From: Craterostigma plantagineum
Lineage: Eukaryota; Streptophyta; Magnoliopsida; Lamiales; Linderniaceae
Reading direction: 5' to 3'
Length of the DNA: 64,000 bases
NCBI GenBank assembly: GCA_027422505.1
Contig: JAPQWV010000005.1
Span: 15,211,001 to 15,275,000 of the forward strand
In this document: one piece after another, positions 23,391 to 33,129 of the stretch
Position numbering within the stretch: the stretch's first letter is position 1
Layout of the letters: each line of letters begins with the position of its first letter
Translations under genes and position numbers: made by a program
Notes under the pieces: model-generated
The model's database searches: none
Told to the model about the DNA's origin: nothing
What the model saw: the letters and a program-made list of their open reading frames with translations, nothing else

Positions 23391-24548
23391 AGTTGCAATA
23401 TGCAAAGTATTGCAGCTCGGAGTATTATTAAGAAAGCATTCCTCCTCTTATGTCCTTAAATTTCTTCCGCCATTTTCTCTCGTTGCCCAAGAAGTCCCAA
23501 ACAGCTTAGGACCTCACCTGTTGATGGAAAGCTGATCTTTGAAATCCTAGTAGATCAGGTCCCCTTCACTAGCAGAAAGCTGGACTTGAAAATCCTGATC
23601 ATATAACTCAGGTTTTTATAAGTCGGCGGAGAGCTGACTTCAAACAATCAGACTAGATAACCCAAGTCTTCGTCTCTCAGTTAGATCTGGACTTAAAACG
23701 TCCGGACGGGGTCGTCAGCTGTTTGCTTGCCAGTCTGGAGCCGGACTTAGGAACCTCGACTAGATTAATAGGCTCCTTACATGCCATGCCAGCATGGAGC
23801 CGGTTTAGAAATCCCAAATAGATGGATTGGGTGTTCTCCGGCCAGCAGAGAACCGGACTTTGTGAATCAGGATTGAACAGATCAGGTTCTCCCTCGCCAG
23901 GGCAAAGCCACGTTGCTGATCGTCGTGCCACTTGTGGGCGAAAACTGACCTGGAATCCGAAGAGTTGACCCGGATCCCGAGAATCCTGATGAGATAGACC
24001 AGGTCTTCGTGCATCAGCTCGAAGCTGGACTCCTGATCGAATAGATCAGGTCTCTTTGTCAACGGAGAGTTGATGTAGAACTCCTGCTCCAAAAGCCAGG
24101 TCTTCGTACCCTAGCGCGGGAACTGGTTTACAATGCTGTGGACCTTGCACATCTCCCTTGATAAGTTGGATGTCCACTCTGCTGGCCAGTTCCCTGGTCG
24201 TGGCTCGTCTCAAGGGAGCTAACCGAGCTGCTGAAGCATAGGGATGCCACGATCAGGCGGTTGAAGGATGAGCTAGCAAGCCTGTGGCAGAACATGAGCA
24301 GCTCATCGAGTGCAAGACCGCAAATCTACTAGCGAAGGAACCAAAAGCCATGCTAGAGCATTCGAAGTGAGAGTCAGAGAAGAGGCACAGAGACTTTACT
24401 GCTCGGAGGGATCTGGATTTCATCCTGAATGAGGTCAATGCGGCGTAACTATCTGCCTTCATTTGCGGGGAATCCTGTTCCAACTTCTAGCTCTCCATGG
24501 TCCTTTCCTATATGGCTAGCCTTGAAGCTTTCTTGAGCCAGCTTTCAT
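23391..24548. repeat. L1 internal region with diverged ~60-bp repeats
   Basis: The first ~100 bp are homologous to the start of the Tat element's region next to its 3' LTR (50733-50800). From about 23530 to 24110 repeats containing GAGAGCTGACTT, GGAGCCGGACTT or GAACCGGACTT followed by ATCAGGT recur every 50-65 bp, strongly diverged. The antisense-ORF N-terminus expected here is not recognisable. Confidence 0.5.
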
Positions 24549-24559
24549 GTGCCCAAGCT

Positions 24560-25110
24560 TCAGCGAGCAGGTCAGGCCGATGCTTCAAGAACGTTGGGTC
24601 GAGCGTTGCGTGCAGGTTGGGTTGGACTTAGATATCCCGATGAAGTAGGTCGGGTCTTGAATGCCGGATCAGAATTGGACTTAGATACCCAAACAAATAA
24701 GTCAGGCCTTCGTGTGCCAGCACAGAGCTGGACTTAGATACCCCGAACAGACATGTCGGGTTTCTGGGTGCCAGCGCAAAGCTCGACTTAGATATCCCAA
24801 CAGTTAGGTTGGGTCTTCATGTGCCAGCGCGGAGCTGGACCCAGATATCCCAGTTAGATTAGGTATTCTGGTGCCAGCGCAGAGCTGGACTTAGATATCC
24901 CAATAGTTAGGTTGGGTCTTCTGGTGCCAGCGCAGAGCTGGACTTGGAGCAATAGTTAAGTTGGGCATTCTGGTGCCAACGCGGAGCTGGACTTAGATGT
25001 CCCAATCCAGATAGATGGGATTTCATGTGCCAGCGCGGAGCTGGACTTAGATGTCCCAACATTTAGGTTGGGTCTTCTGGTGCCAGCGCAGAGCTGGGAG
25101 TTCTACGCCG
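24560..25110. repeat. Tandem repeat, ~50-54 bp unit, about 10 copies
   Basis: Units start TGCCAGCGC-GAGCTGGAC and continue TTAGATATCCCAA with AGGTTGGGTCTTC. Starts lie at about 24714, 24769, 24822, 24872, 24924, 24973, 25027 and 25081. It is non-coding satellite-like DNA inside L1. Confidence 0.85.
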
Positions 25111-25499
25111 GCTTCTGGCGACCTGTCATTAGTCGTCTGGAGGTCCATGCCAGAAAGCTGATCTGGAAACCTGCATCAGAAAGCTAGTCAAAATATCTGT
25201 GCTGGGAAGTTAGCATTACCTGGGCAGGCTAGGGCTTACTACCTTCCGTTTTATAGTATTGAGACTTGTTATTGGCAGATCCGTAGATCAATATTAAACG
25301 CTGGAAAGTTTCTGCCTGGGCTAGGCCAGGCCTTATGATATTCGTTTCCAGCCTAGGCGACATTCCATCCTCATGCACTCTCCCTATGGCATCATGAACC
25401 TGGGAGACGTTCGTCTCGTCTTCACCAGGTCCGTAGATCAACCCAGGAGGTTCTCACCTGGAGCTAAGCTGGGATCTACGGGCCTTGTTTCTAGCTTGG

Positions 25500-26400
25500 G
25501 GTTGAGCCCGGACTAAGAACAAAGTGCAGCCGCTCTTGCTGCCAAGGAGAATGAGCTTGCTTCCCATATGAACCAGCTCGTGGAGTAGCAGCAAGCCTTG
25601 ATCGAACACAAGGCTAAACACTTGTTGGCAGAGATGGAGAAGGCTATGAAGGCTGTTCTGGAACGCGCCTTTGGGGTTAAAATCGAGAAAAAAGTGCAGA
25701 TGCGACTTGAGTTAGTGCGCCCAGGGGAGCGTCCTGCAGGCAGCAGGGTAAAAGGGATACAGCTCTGCGAGAAATATCTTGTGGCTATTCCTCTTGGTCG
25801 AGGATTTCTAGTCTGGCTAAGCCAACGATGGCGCGAGGGCTATTGGAAGGACACCCTATCCTTGTGGGCTTTGTGCCTTACATACAACACCACTTCTTGG
25901 GAGGTTTTGCTTCGGGCGGGAGCCAACTTCTACTCTGGAAGAGCTACGGCGGCTATGAGTGCTCCTCCGGCCTTTAAAGGAGACCTAGAGGCGGCTTCTA
26001 ATCCTTATCGAAGTGCCCCGTTGCTCTCCTACTTTGCCGGATGTCTCGCCCGAGATTCTCATGGAGCAGCTTTCCGGGTTGGAGCAATAATAGATGTCTG
26101 CCACTTCCGACGTTCCCGATTCAGCTGTTGGTCCCAGCGTTCCCCCCTCGAGCTGTTTTCTGTTTTGTCTTTTTTGTCACGTGAGGCTGGACCGTTTGTG
26201 GTACTTCGATGTGTATGGTTCCACGGCACGTTTCCTCCGTGTTCTGCTCGTACCTCAACTCCATTCTGGAGGAACTTTAAGTATTTGAGGCCAGTCCTAT
26301 TGTTAATGCCAGGACTAGTACCACCACCACTCTCCACTCCCCCTACTTCGAATTGTGATGATGTTTATCAGCGCATTCGAAGTACATGAAGAGCATGCCT
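25500..26400 (+). pseudogene. Remnant of the Tat antisense ORF in L1, C-terminal part
   Basis: A 263-codon frame (25598-26389) begins with a Lys/Glu/Ala-rich coiled-coil and then reads GIQLCEKYLVAIPLGRGF and REGYWKDTLSLWA. These align with GVQLCQKYLMGSPLGMKF and HEGYLHDTLSLV in the antisense ORF of the Tat element (53250-53370). Downstream DNA to about 26390 is also homologous (SAPPAFKGDLEAA against SAPPTFKGDPEAA, then non-coding). The N-terminal PF04195 part is missing, and frames change after about residue 110. Strand opposite to L1's transcription, as in Tat elements. Confidence 0.75.
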
Positions 26401-26829
26401 CCTTATTTGACAACCTCAATCTTCCCCCTACACCTACACTTTGGTGGTCTGCGTCGGGTCTTGGAGTACCCTGGATATTTACTTATGGGCGACATTTTTT
26501 CCTCTTACACTTTCCTCCCAAATCCTACTGCATTTGAATCCAGAACATTCATCAGAAAGGTTATTGGCAAAGGGACACGTGTACCTAGGAGGCACTTGAG
26601 TAGGTTGAGTCTGGCACCCCTCGATTTTGTTTTTATCAGGTCCAGAGGTTTTCGGAAAAGCTTCTCATCTTGTATGAGGCCAGCATTTGCTAGTTTCGTC
26701 CTCTGCTTAGAGTTGTGCCGGAGCTTAGGAGCTTTCTTTGCTACCTGGAGTGATCCAGGGCCGGCGAGATTTATCCGGGATAATTCGAGGCCGAGAGGCG
26801 CTTTTTCGTGAAGCCCACAAGCATTCATC

Positions 26830-27295
26830 CCGGAGTAATCTGGGGCTTGGGCGTATTTCGTAGGGCCAACCAGTATTCAAACCGAAGTAATCCGGGGCTC
26901 GGGCTTATCTCAGTTCGAGTTTGACAGGCATTGATCCAGGGTAACCTTGAGCCTGGGCACGTTTCGTACAGGCGCATTTCGCGAAGGCGCATTTTGCGCA
27001 GCCAACAAGGGTGCATCCCAGTTCGGGTTTAGCAGGCGTTGATCCAGGGTAGCCTGGAGCATAGGCATATTTCGTGCAGGCGCGTTTCGCGCAGCCAACA
27101 AGGGTGTATCCCAGTTCGGGTTTAGCAGGCGTTGATCTAGGGTAGCCTGGAGCCTGGGCACGTTTCGTGCAGGCGCGTTTCGTGCAGCCAACAAGGGCGT
27201 ATCCCAGTTCGGGTTTAGCAGGCGTTGATCCAGGGTAGCCTGGAGCCTGGGCACGTTTTCGTGCAGGCACGTTTCACGCAGCCAACAAGTACCCT
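26830..27295. repeat. Tandem repeat, 93-bp unit, about 4-5 copies
   Basis: The word GCAGGCGTTGATC starts at 27032, 27125 and 27218, exactly 93 bp apart, with a diverged copy upstream (about 26935). Each unit holds CAGCCAACAAGGG and GTTTCGTGCAGGCGC. Predicted proteins on the minus strand here are translations of the repeat, not genes. Confidence 0.85.
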
Positions 27296-27299
27296 AGCC

Positions 27300-27915
27300 T
27301 AGAGTAATCCAGGACATGGGCGTATTTCCAGCCTGGATCTCAGCCAGGACTTAGAGGCTTTTTTTCCCGCCTAGGACCGAAGCTAGGGCTTATGGCCTCC
27401 TCTATCTGAAGCTACGTCTGAGCTTAGAGACGTCGTATCCAGCCTGGATATAAGCCAGGGCTTATAGGGTTCGCTGCTAGCTGGATCTAAGCCAGGGCTT
27501 ACGGGGTTTCGCTGCCAACCTGGATCTAAGCCAGGGCCTACGGGGTTTCGCTTCCAGCCTGGGTCTAAGCCAGGGCTTATGGGCTTCTTTTTCCACCTAA
27601 GATCGGAGCTTAGGGCTTATTTCCTCCTTCTTCGTCTGGCGCTACGCCGGGCTTAGAGGCTCGTGTCCAGTCTGGGTCTAAGCCAGGGCTTATAGGCTTC
27701 CCTTCCAGCCTGGGTCTAAGCCAGGGCTTACGGGGTTTCGCTTCAAGCCACGGCTTACGGACTTCTTTTTCCACCTAGGACCGGGGGCTTATTGCCTCCT
27801 TCTCCATCTGGAGCTACGCCGGGCTCAGAGGCTCGTGTCCAGCTTGGATCTAAGCCAGGGCATATGAGGTTTCGCTTCCAGCCTGGGTCTAAGCGAGGGC
27901 TTACGGGCTTCTGTT
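27300..27915. repeat. Tandem repeat, ~48-50 bp unit
   Basis: Units centred on GGTCTAAGCCAGGGCTTA followed by CGGGGTTTCGCTTCC recur about 10 times, with two longer variants containing GGAGCTACGCCGGGC. This is a third satellite-like family in the same element. Confidence 0.8.
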
Positions 27916-28930
27916 GCAGCGAAGAGCTTGATCGTCATCCTGCCAAATCTGCAAAGCCACAACCACATGCAACTCCGACGCACGAGACGCAATGAGCGTT
28001 GTGAGATAAAAATAATAATGAAAACTGCATAGTGAAAAAGTGCGTTATGGCAGGTCGGAAATAAGCCTGTCCGAATAAATTTTAGCGCGTAACCGTGTAT
28101 TCTTCCTAACCCGGTGATCCAGAGAGGTTAGATTTCTAGATATGGGGTAGCTAAGTAGGAGAGCTGGAGATCAATAGCTAAGTAGGAAAGCTAGAGATCA
28201 GTAGCTAAGTAGGAATGCTGGAGATCAAAGGTAGTGTACGGGACTGTTTACGGCCGACTAGGGAACACATAGAGGGTGCAAATTGGGGGACATTTGGGTC
28301 AGACAGAGGGTATGTCGGTCTGACAATAGTACGCTGTAATTGTCTGTTCTAGGCTGTACCTTTTGGCAATCCTGATGGGGACCAACAGGGCTAGCGGCCC
28401 AATGACAATAATTCCAGCAGCCCAAATATTCTAGTCTAATATAATTAATTTAGGAGCCTAATAAATCAAACCCAATTCGCTCAAGTCCAACGACTCTAAA
28501 AGACCCATACTTAATTTATTTTAGCAACCCGAAATAATTAATTCTAGCAAGCTATGGTAATTAATCTCGATAACCCCAAAATAGTTATTTTCAGATTAAA
28601 ATAATTCCAGCAGTGAAAAATAATTAATTCCTGCAGCCCAATGGAATAATATCAGCCCCAAATATTTTAAAGTCCATCAGACCTAAAAGCTTAAATAATT
28701 AATTTAAACCACTCACCAAATTAATTATATAGCCCAAAATATAATTTCTACAGATTTAAAGGCTCAAGCCCATTAGAAACCCTAAGTGAAACAGCTAGAG
28801 TACCCCAAATATTATCAAAATTCTCTTCCGCCACCCAATTTCAGATTTCACAGCATTTGACCCCAAGGAAAACAGCAAAATTAACCCCATTATTTCTGTA
28901 ATTCCACTCAATACCCCAAAAATTAGAAAA
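27916..28930. other. L1 internal non-coding DNA
   Basis: No gene. A short triplicate AGCTAAGTAGGA-AGCTGGAGATC lies at 28148-28230. AT-rich DNA with repeated AATTAATT follows (28430-28800). Confidence 0.5.
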
Positions 28931-28931
28931 C

Positions 28932-29439
28932 TTACAACCAGACCCGAAGGTGCCGTTTTCGGCCAAGACGTCGCTGGCGACCGGAGCGACGGTCACTTAT
29001 GTCGTCCCTAGTCCATGGCGGTGCTCGAGTGGCGGAGTGGTTGCTAATGGCGGTGGGCGTCGTCTGCACCTCTCCCAGCGAGCACTCGATCGTTGGCAAC
29101 ATGTCGTGCCATTCAAGACCAAAGCAGTTATTCGTTACAACATTAAATCCATTGAACCCACTGTATGACATCTCCGTGTGCTTATCCATTCGCCCTCGCC
29201 TAATCAAAGCTGGGTCCAACCTATCAACGAAATTGGTCGTGAAGACGATGATGCTCTCCCCCACATGCCGACCAAACCGCGTCGATGAAATTCAACAGCC
29301 TAGACAGCGTCATCTTGCTGTTCTTGGTCTGGTCGGCTTTTCCCCTAAGCATCCTTTGCGGAGGGTTCTTGCCGGCGACCAGAGAAGTGACGCGACGGTT
29401 GTCCTTCAAGGCACGCAAACTGTGGGTTGTCGTTGACAT
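28932..29439 (-). pseudogene. Captured AAA-ATPase (BCS1/AATP-like) fragment inside L1
   Basis: Two overlapping minus-strand frames give part of an AAA-ATPase. LSRLLNFIDAVWSACGGE comes from 29224-29439, and VFTTNFVDRLDPALIRRGR then MDKHTEMSYSGF from 28932-29264. These match the region after Walker B, including the Asn sensor and the RRGR arginine-finger segment, of plant mitochondrial/ER AAA-ATPases of the BCS1/AATP1 type. Walker A and B are not visible, one frameshift separates the two parts, and the C-terminus is replaced by unrelated sequence. It lies between L1's PBS and its repeats, on L1's transcribed strand, so it is a host gene fragment carried by an LTR element. Confidence 0.8.
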
Positions 29440-29841
29440 TCAGAAATGGGAGATCCTGGTTCCCCCCATTTTTTCGGTTGACATCTTCTTCAGTATCGGA
29501 TTAACGCAAGCCATCTTGGAGAAGGATTTCAAGCAGGAGATACAGGTCACGGGCGCCCTCGATTTCGAGAAATCGGTGCTGATTTTTCCAGTTTTTAGAT
29601 TACACGCTGTTAGGATTGTTCTTCGTTGTTGGGACTTTGCTCCCAGACTTTTGTTTCTTGTTTCGAGGGGTAGCTGTTGTTTGCCGTATCCCGGATGGGT
29701 GACGGCTACGATGAAGCTTCCTTGGTTAGTAGTGGTTCGATGGTTAGGCCACATCAAAACGTACAATCACGGCAGCCCGTAAAATCTCCAAAACTCATGT
29801 CTGATCCCAACCACAACTCCATATCTCACGTTCCAACCCTC

Positions 29842-29861
29842 GATTTCCACAGACGGTGCCA
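29842..29861 (-). other. L1 primer binding site
   Basis: TGGCACCGTCTGTGG on the minus strand starts two bases after the LTR end. It differs by one base from the Tat element's PBS. The tRNA is not assigned. Confidence 0.7.
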
Positions 29862-29863
29862 TT

Positions 29864-30487
29864 TGATGCGGGTACGACCCCGATCAACAAAATTTATGTT
29901 ACGGAAAATCAAGGTGAGGGCTAGTTCGGATGGAATCGTGGTGGAAAGTATAAGAAAAAGGACAGAAAATAAAGGGACATAGATTTATGTGGTTCGGATT
30001 CGGATGAATCCTACTTCCACGGACCGCCGAAGGATATTCACGATTAATCGAATGAGGTTACAACTCAATCTCGCATTCCCTCATGTTTACAAGTGATTCC
30101 AAGCCCTAGAAAGTAAAGAGAAGATAAAGAGAGGGAGAGAGAATATCTATGTGTGTTCCTGGTGTGTTAGTGTGTGTGGGATGTGCGACTTATCATGTAA
30201 AATGGATAAGAGACCCTATGTATACTGTAGGCGCGTCTAGGGTTCCGTACTGCTCTCCCTCGTCAGGTCTCCCGAACGCTTCCTTAGCTCTCCTGAGCAC
30301 TTCCTTTGGCCCTTCCGGTTAGTTCCGTAGCTCTCTGGAATATCTCCCGAGCCCAGATATCACCTTCATACCTTGTCCTTGTCGAACCTCATACATAGTC
30401 CTTGCCTCATTCCGACCCGATCTCCTATTCTGCTCTATGTGAGTTGTCAGGTCAGGAGGAATGTTGGATCGAAGGTCATCCCTATCA
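29864..30487 (-). repeat. L1 right LTR (5' LTR)
   Basis: 624 bp, starting TGATGCGGGTACGACC and ending CATCCCTATCA, followed by the AGAAG duplication. The inner border adjoins the PBS. Confidence 0.88.
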
Positions 30488-31483
30488 AGAAGTATTATGA
30501 AGAAGTGCATGCCTTCAATAACATCAAGTAAAGCATAGAATTCTTTCTATAAGGCATGGACAACACTGGTTGAATCTGAAATAGATGCATGGTATTTGTC
30601 CAACTTGGCAAATCTTGAAGCAACATTACTCGATTTTCCAGGTATTCTTTAATGTATATTTTGTATGTTAAATTATTTATAAATTATTATTCATAAGAAC
30701 TTAAATAAGCTTGTTTAATTTCAGGTGTACTTAATTATCTAAATAATCATTAGTTGACGCCTTACAAGGAGATGTTTGTACCTGCTTGGACCGACAAATT
30801 TCTTAACTTCGGAAATCACACAACAAATAGAGTAGAGAGCCAGCACGCTAAGTTAAAGCAGTAATTGGAGTCTTCACAATCAGATTTGGAGACATCATTA
30901 TCTTTTATTCAGCAGGTAATCGAGTCTCAAGTTACGGCTATTAAAGCAAGTATTAAACAAAGCAAGATTCTCATTCGGCATAGATTCAACGAGCATCACT
31001 ATGGAGAATTACGTGGTTTTGTTTCAATTCATGCGCTTGAAATAATATTTAAGGAATTTGAACGATCTAAATAAGCTGAATTTATTTTTAAAAATTGTGG
31101 ATGCCAGCTTCGTACAAGTCATGGACTGCATGTGCACATGAGCAGATAATGTATTTTAGTAAAGGCCAGTCTATCCCATTACATTTAGTTGACGAGATTT
31201 GGAGGAAACTTAACCTTTCACCTTGCACATCTCTAGAAGAAGATGAGTTATGTTGTGATATTGAATTGCAAGTGATTAATGCACAATTTGAAAAGAAGTC
31301 AAGAACTGGAAAACTCAGTATTTTGATGAAGTTAAGAGAGATGATTGCAACATCTACAACATTGCTTCGTGAACCAGGAATTCATATTACTCATGGGCGT
31401 CCCTCCCATAAAGCTAAAAGTTCAGCGCCAATTCCAGAACATCTTCGACGTAGTTGTTCACCTATATCAAAATTCAGTGACTG
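30488..31483 (+). pseudogene. MULE transposase, 3' half
   Basis: Continues the gene broken at 4218. After a poorly preserved stretch, AWTTLVESEIDAWYLSNL (about 30550) precedes an intron-like break (GTATTC at about 30640, TTTCAG at about 30725). It is followed by the catalytic Glu region NFGNHTTNRVESQHAKLK, a helical block (30865-31072) with ELRGFVSIHALEIIF, and a SWIM-type zinc finger NCGCQLRTSHGLPCAHEQ (about 31095-31145). A Lys/Ser/Pro-rich linker follows. Stops at 30752, 30862 and 31072 make it non-functional. Confidence 0.85.
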
Positions 31484-31549
31484 AGATGATGCACAATTTC
31501 TATAAAAACCAAGGTACAATAACTCTTCGGATCAACAATATTCTTTCCA

Positions 31550-32097
31550 TCCATATAATCATCAATTTCCAACTATACTTCAACCTTATATCAGAGAAGT
31601 GCAAAATGTAAGATCTGATGGAAACTGTGGTTTTCGAGCAATAGCTATATGTCTTAGTCTTCAGGAAGATGAATGGATTATCGTTCTACGTAACATAATT
31701 GAAGAGTTGGAGATGTATAAATTACAATATATCGACATGTTCGGTGTTGAAGGATGGCGAGTATTGGATGACTATGCCTAATATGGGCTGATTGCTTCGA
31801 AGTATAATGTGATATTGCATGTTGTAAGCAATAAAGGTAGTCTGACATACTTACCGCTTCGTTCTGCTCCGCCACTATGGTATCTTCATGTTGCTATTGC
31901 AATCGGTCATGTTAATGATAATCACTACGTCAAAGTTTCATTATCTGAAGGTTACCCTATGCCGAGTATCATGCCACAATGAGTTTATTTCAGAGACAAA
32001 TGTACAGCAGCATGGATTACTCCTTATGTTAGTCGTATTAATAATTATGAAAAAATATTACGTTCTAGTTGTGCTCGTGATTATGTTATATTGAATT
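31550..32097 (+). pseudogene. OTU-type cysteine protease domain fused to the MULE transposase
   Basis: In one frame downstream of the transposase, RSDGNCGFRAIAICL carries the Asp and Cys of the OTU catalytic site, and IGHVNDNHYVKV carries the histidine. SKYNVILHVV and LTYLPLRSAPP lie between. In-frame stops interrupt at about 31779 and 31981; the second is TGA where related proteins have Trp. OTU proteases remove ubiquitin. MULE proteins with this C-terminal domain are known in plants. The product would be a nuclear transposase with a deubiquitinase-like tail; this copy is dead. Confidence 0.78.
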
Positions 32098-32589
32098 GAT
32101 TAAAAAGATAATATTTAGTTAATTGTTATCTTTAATGCGCTTATTTAATTTTGCATAATAAGTAATATTTATGTTACATGAATATTATTATTTAAACTAA
32201 TTATTTGATATTGATAAATTTTTAAAATTTTAATTAAAGTTAATGTAAATGTGTGGCTATTAATAAATATACAACTATAAGAAAATTAAAATACTGTATT
32301 GTTATATCATTGGATAAAATAAGGTAATTAATGTTGTTGAATAATATGCAATAACGTTTTCGATTAAGTTATGCAATTAATGTTGTTGAATTCTACAAAT
32401 AAAAAATAAAAAATAATTATTGATGAATTCATGCGAGTAGGTTTATTTAATGGTGGGATTTAGCTAATACCCTGTTAATACCATCAATAAAGTATTAATT
32501 AAAGGGACATTCCCCCTCCCATTATCTAATCCCACCCTTTTAGACAAACTTTTATATTTTATCTTACTCTTTTTTCCTTAATAATTAAT

Positions 32590-32636
<47 letters not shown>

Positions 32637-32910
32637 TCTCTCTCTCCCCATTGAAGCTGATTAGGAGCGGCGCTCCAATCGTATTGCCCGCGATTTCACA
32701 TCAATTTGTTGTTATGGCAAAAGGATAAATTTGTAATTGTAATTTATTAACCTTAGTATTATCTAAAGTTATCTACCAAACATATTAGACATCATTATAT
32801 AAACCCGCCAATCAAACACCCCAAAAAACTCATACTCTCCATTATATAAACTCAACTAAAGTTAATACCGTCTAAACCCAGTCCCTGGTTAGGGGTGTAA
32901 AAAGGGGTAA
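32098..32910. other. AT-rich intergenic DNA with a CT microsatellite
   Basis: No gene. A (CT)n tract of about 55 bp lies at 32592-32648. The right TIR of the older MULE should be here but was not identified. Confidence 0.6.
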
Positions 32911-32919
32911 ATAAGTTAA

Positions 32920-32995
32920 GGGAATTACTATTTACCGCCCCCTTTTTCCTAGTTACCGCCCCCTAAAGGGCTGGAAAAAAGACGTTTATGCCCTT
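32920..32995 (+). repeat. MULE left terminal inverted repeat
   Basis: Matches the reverse complement of 38035-38109 at roughly 85-90 percent. It contains two direct copies of TTACCGCCCCC and the block TAAAGGGCTGGAAAAAAGAC. Confidence 0.9.
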
Positions 32996-33129
32996 ATGTT
33001 ATTTAAATTAATTTAAAAAGGTAAAATATAATAAAAAGTAAGAATTTTCTTTAAATTCCTACACGACGCAACACTTTTCAAATCACACAACCAAATTAAA
33101 CAAAAAAACAGAGAACTTTGCAAATCGTA

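Larger units (their letters stand above)
4219..30487 (-). mobile_element. L1: non-autonomous Tat-like LTR element inserted in the MULE gene
   Basis: The target duplication AGAAG is seen at 4214-4218 and 30488-30492. The left LTR starts TGATGCGGGTAT (4219-4230), is interrupted by L2, and resumes at 22779-23372; the right LTR is 29864-30487. Without L2 the element is about 7.7 kb. A PBS adjoins the right LTR and a polypurine tract the left LTR, so transcription is on the minus strand. The interior has no gag-pol that I can recognise. It holds a remnant of the Tat antisense ORF (+), three tandem-repeat families and an AAA-ATPase fragment. LTR ends, PBS and PPT closely match the Tat element at 50-62.5 kb, which makes that family the likely source of mobilising proteins (inference). 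Confidence 0.85.

Noticed and set aside
26905..27270. Open frames of about 120 codons on the minus strand
   Set aside because: They are translations of a 93-bp tandem repeat and overlap in two frames.
29285..29782. 165-codon + strand frame with hydrophobic stretches
   Set aside because: Antisense shadow of the AAA-ATPase fragment and its flank.
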